From positions 1 through 9,928 of the forward strand of contig JADGHI010000108.1 in assembly GCA_019689515.1 (NCBI GenBank): a DNA stretch of 9,928 nt, in the 5' to 3' direction. The translations under genes were made by a program, and so were the position numbers. This stretch comes from Acetobacteraceae bacterium (lineage in GTDB: Bacteria; Pseudomonadota; Alphaproteobacteria; Acetobacterales; Acetobacteraceae). A model generated the notes under the pieces. The model worked only from the letters and a program-made list of their open reading frames with translations, was not told the origin of the DNA and searched no databases. Of the stretch, positions 7,312-9,928 are shown in pieces; the first letter of the stretch is position 1; each line of letters opens with the position of its first letter.

Positions 7312-8345
7312 GGCGTCAGCATGACCTTGCTCGCGGCGCGCTGGCGCGCCAGTTCGAAGCCCTCGAGGCCGCGCTCGAGCGGCAGTCGGTGCGTGATCAT
7401 CGGGCGATATCCCTCCGGATCGCGGGCGAGCAGCGCCAGCACCCGGTCCCAGGTGGAGCGGGCGGCGCCGTGGGTGGCGCGGAGCTGGTGCCGCGCGCGG
7501 ACGAAGTCGGTGAGCGGCAGGGTGACGGGCCCCGGATGGATGCCGGCGACGACCAGCACACCGCCCTTGCGCAGCACGGAGAGGCCCTCGGTGATGCTCG
7601 GCGGATGGCCGGTCGCCTCCAGCACCACATCCACCGGCCGACCACCGGTCGCGGCGAGGACCTGCTCGCGCAGTGGCCCCTCGGCGACGTCGATCAGGTC
7701 GGTGAAGCCGAGGCGGCGCAACACCTCGAAGCGGGGCGCGTCGGCGCGGCCCGCGATCAGCACGCGGCCGGCGCCCGCGGCGCGCGCCATCAGCGCGATG
7801 CCCTGGCCGATCGTCCCGGGGCCGAGCACCAGCACCGTGTCGCCGAGTCCGACCTCGCCGACCAGCACCGCCTCGCAGCCGACGCCGAGCGGCTCGGCCA
7901 GCGCGCCGATCTCGGTGTCCACGGAGTCCGGCAGCGCGATGCAGGAGGCGGCGGGGACGCGGACATGGCGCGCGAAGCCGCCGTCACGCGTCAGGCCGAT
8001 GGTCTCGCGCCGCTCGCAATTGCGGACATCGCCGCGGCGGCACGAGGGGCAGACGCCGCCGCAGGAGACGAAGGGCATCACCGCGACGCGCGTGTCTTCC
8101 GTCCAGGGCGCCGCACCGGGACCGACGGCCGCGATCCGGCCGGCGAATTCATGGCCCATGGTCAGCGGCAGGTGCGGGACCATGAAGCCGTAGCCGTCCG
8201 TCCACTCATAGGCATGCACGTCGCTGCCGCAGATGCCTACGTGCTCGACGCGCACCACGACCTCGCCCGGGCCGGGCGGAGGCGGATCCGGCGCGTCGAG
8301 CAGTTCCAGGCCGAAGCGCGCGGCGGTCTTGCGCAGCGCGCGCAT
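7308..8345 (-). CDS. Zinc-dependent medium-chain alcohol/polyol dehydrogenase (MDR)
   Basis: Cytoplasmic NAD(P)-dependent dehydrogenase of the sorbitol/threonine/alcohol dehydrogenase superfamily; 345 residues is the normal length. Catalytic zinc ligands are visible as C39 in GICGSDVH and H65-E66 in GHEFAG, with E151 in LAEPLG as the usual additional acidic ligand. The lobe for structural zinc keeps four cysteines (C95, C99, C102, C110), but the first spacing is C-x3-C instead of the common C-x2-C. The nucleotide-binding fold has GPGTIG at 175-180. The second strand ends in AGR (198-200) rather than with an Asp, which would favour NADP or relaxed cofactor use. The N-terminus (MRALRKTA, then SDVHAYEW) recalls threonine 3-dehydrogenase-like proteins, but this is not enough to assign a substrate. 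It starts 5 bases after the ThDP-enzyme stop and overlaps the SDR start by 4 bases, so it is the middle gene of the operon. Confidence 0.94.
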   Translation of the reverse strand: MRALRKTAARFGLELLDAPDPPPPGPGEVVVRVEHVGICGSDVHAYEWTDGYGFMVPHLPLTMGHEFAGRIAAVGPGAAPWTEDTRVAVMPFVSCGGVCPSCRRGDVRNCERRETIGLTRDGGFARHVRVPAASCIALPDSVDTEIGALAEPLGVGCEAVLVGEVGLGDTVLVLGPGTIGQGIALMARAAGAGRVLIAGRADAPRFEVLRRLGFTDLIDVAEGPLREQVLAATGGRPVDVVLEATGHPPSITEGLSVLRKGGVLVVAGIHPGPVTLPLTDFVRARHQLRATHGAARSTWDRVLALLARDPEGYRPMITHRLPLERGLEGFELARQRAASKVMLTP

Positions 8346-8350
8346 GGCGC

Positions 8351-9928
8351 TCAGTGCGCCTCGCCGAAATGGCCGGCGAAGACCGTGATCGGCGGCCGCA
8401 CCTCGGGGTCGGTGATGACGTCGATCAGTGCCGGCGCGCCGGAGGCGAAGGCGGCATCGAGCGCGGGGCCGATCTCCTCGGCGCGCTCCACGCGCGTGCC
8501 GGCGACGCCGCAGGCGCGCGCGATGGCGGCGTGGTCCACGGGGGCGAAGTCCACGGCGTCCGTGTGCTCGCCGAAGCGCGCATCCTCGGCGTCCTTCTGA
8601 TAGGCGAGGATGCCGTTGTTCAGCACGATCACGGTGATGGGCAGCTTCAGCCGGCGCAGCGTCTCCAGCTCCGCCCAGGAATGGCCGAAGCCGCCGTCGC
8701 CGGCGAGGCAGACCACGCGCCGGTCCGGCGCCGCGAACTGCGCCCCGATCGCCATCGGCAGCCCCCAGCCGAGCCCGGCGATGCCGCGCGGCGTCAGGTA
8801 GCGCGCGCCGGCCTTGCGCGCCGTGAGGCCCTGCGCGATCCAGATCGAGGAATAGCTCGCATCCGCCACGGCGATGGCGGTCGGGTCGAGCCGCTTGTCG
8901 AGCTCCGCCACGACGCGCTCCGGCCGCACCGGCCCGCCCGGGCGCGTGAGCACGCCGTTGATGCGGCGACGCCAGTCGGCAATGGCGGCCTCGATCTCCG
9001 CGGCAACCCCCGCGCGCGCGGCGGCGCGGGCCGCGAGGTCGCGCCGCGCCATCGCCTCGCGCAGCGCGGCCAGGGTCAGCTTCGCGTCGCCGACGAGGCG
9101 CAGCGTCGTCTCGTAATTGCGGCCGATCTCCTGCGGGTCGGGGTCGATCTGGATGAAACGCGCATCGCGCGGGAACAGCTTCCAGCTATCGGTGCCGTTC
9201 TGGTTGGTGCGCGTGCCGACCAGCAGGATCACGTCGGCGCGGTCCACGATCGGGCGCATCGCGTGGGTGCGCGCGCCCGCGCCCATGACGTAGCCGATCA
9301 CGCCGAGGGTGAGCGGATGCGTCTCGTCCACCGCACCCTTGCCCATCACCGTGGTCGCGACGGGCAGGTGCGCGGCCTCCTGCAGCGCCGCGAGCTCGCC
9401 CGCCGCGTCGGAGAGGTGCACGCCGCCACCCGCGACCACCAGCGGGTGCCGCGCCTCCGCCAGCACCTGCGCCGCACGCTCGATCAGCGCCGGATCGGGC
9501 AGCGAGCGGTCGAGCGGGTAGGTGCCGAGCATGGCACGGCGCGGGCTCGGCGGCCCCGCGGTCTCGCTCAGCAGGTCGGCCGGCACGAGCAGCACCGCCG
9601 GCCCGGGGCGGCCCGAGGCGGCGGCGGCGAAGGCCATGTCCACATAGTCCTCAACCCGGTCGGCGCGGTCCACGCGGCGCACCCACTTCGCGACCGCGTC
9701 GAACATCCGGATGTGGTCGAGCTCCTGGAAGGCGTTCCTGTCCGTCTGGTCGCGGTTGACCTCCTGCACCAGCGCGACGATCGGCACGCTCGCCTTCAGC
9801 GCCTCGGCGAGCGGCGGCACCAGCAGCGTCGCCGCCGGGCCGTTCTGCGCCGTCACCACGCCGACGCGGCCGGAGATGCGGGCATAGCCGTCGGCCATCG
9901 CGCCGCCCATGTTCTCCTGCCGGTAGGC
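8351..9928 (-). CDS. Thiamine-diphosphate enzyme, acetolactate synthase large-subunit-like (5' end outside window)
   Basis: ThDP-dependent enzyme that breaks or forms a carbon-carbon bond next to a carbonyl, as in decarboxylation or ligation of 2-keto acids. 525 residues are visible; the frame stays open to the right edge through AYRQEN before the first internal Met (codon at 9910). Acetolactate-synthase relatives are about 550-570 long, so roughly 50 residues, including the catalytic Glu that activates ThDP, are missing. The end of the N-terminal pyrimidine-binding domain (MADGYARISGRVG, NAFQELD at about 65-71), the middle domain (LVVAGGG onwards) and the C-terminal ThDP/metal motif GDG-x24-NN (410-412 and 437-438) follow in order. 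The region after NN (GILAYQKDAEDARFG) lacks the usual V-x-Q-W element of biosynthetic acetolactate synthases, and no small regulatory subunit follows, so a catabolic enzyme is more likely. It is the first visible gene of the operon with the zinc dehydrogenase and SDR. Confidence 0.9.
   Translation of the reverse strand, partial: AYRQENMGGAMADGYARISGRVGVVTAQNGPAATLLVPPLAEALKASVPIVALVQEVNRDQTDRNAFQELDHIRMFDAVAKWVRRVDRADRVEDYVDMAFAAAASGRPGPAVLLVPADLLSETAGPPSPRRAMLGTYPLDRSLPDPALIERAAQVLAEARHPLVVAGGGVHLSDAAGELAALQEAAHLPVATTVMGKGAVDETHPLTLGVIGYVMGAGARTHAMRPIVDRADVILLVGTRTNQNGTDSWKLFPRDARFIQIDPDPQEIGRNYETTLRLVGDAKLTLAALREAMARRDLAARAAARAGVAAEIEAAIADWRRRINGVLTRPGGPVRPERVVAELDKRLDPTAIAVADASYSSIWIAQGLTARKAGARYLTPRGIAGLGWGLPMAIGAQFAAPDRRVVCLAGDGGFGHSWAELETLRRLKLPITVIVLNNGILAYQKDAEDARFGEHTDAVDFAPVDHAAIARACGVAGTRVERAEEIGPALDAAFASGAPALIDVITDPEVRPPITVFAGHFGEAH

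Noticed and set aside
6409..8193. 594-codon plus-strand frame opposite the SDR and MDR genes, and a 403-codon frame at 7389-8600
   Set aside because: Both are opposite genes with intact catalytic motifs and consist of low-complexity Arg/Ala/Pro/Ser-rich text.
8351..9910. ThDP enzyme as a complete 519-residue gene starting at the Met codon at 9910
   Set aside because: The frame stays open with family-like residues (YRQEN) to the window edge, and the N-terminal part with the catalytic Glu is missing, so this Met is internal.

Overview
The window reads as chromosomal DNA of a very GC-rich bacterium (roughly 70% G+C by eye, with strong G/C preference at third codon positions). The protein sequences look alphaproteobacterial, possibly Acetobacteraceae (Roseomonas-like). 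That placement is an impression from sequence style, not a computed result. No RNA genes, insertion sequences, CRISPR arrays or clear mobile-element signs were seen. Coding density is high and six genes are intact. A seventh runs off the right edge.

Left part, plus strand (19-3961): a complete AcrB/MexB-type RND multidrug efflux permease is followed after 4 bases by a TetR/AefR-type repressor. The repressor's ribosome binding site lies in the last codons of the permease gene. This is an efflux operon in which the likely regulator is the last gene. The periplasmic adaptor is expected just left of the window.

Right part, minus strand (4024-9928): transcription converges on the efflux operon. 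Reading from the right edge leftwards, a thiamine-diphosphate (ThDP) enzyme of the acetolactate-synthase fold (5' end outside the window), a zinc-dependent medium-chain alcohol/polyol dehydrogenase and a short-chain dehydrogenase form a tight operon (5-base gap, then a 4-base ATGA overlap). After a 485-base stretch with no convincing gene come a luciferase-like flavin monooxygenase and, 10 bases later, a multi-spanning membrane protein whose two halves resemble each other.

The ThDP enzyme, zinc dehydrogenase and SDR together suggest a small catabolic pathway. In it a 2-keto acid or acyloin is cleaved or formed and alcohol/carbonyl groups are interconverted, but the substrate cannot be read from the sequence. 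The monooxygenase and membrane protein form a second unit that may or may not belong to the same pathway. Nothing here is clearly a new defence or mobile system. The items most worth a second look are the duplicated membrane protein, the uncharacterised three-enzyme operon and the long basic N-terminal extension of the TetR regulator.
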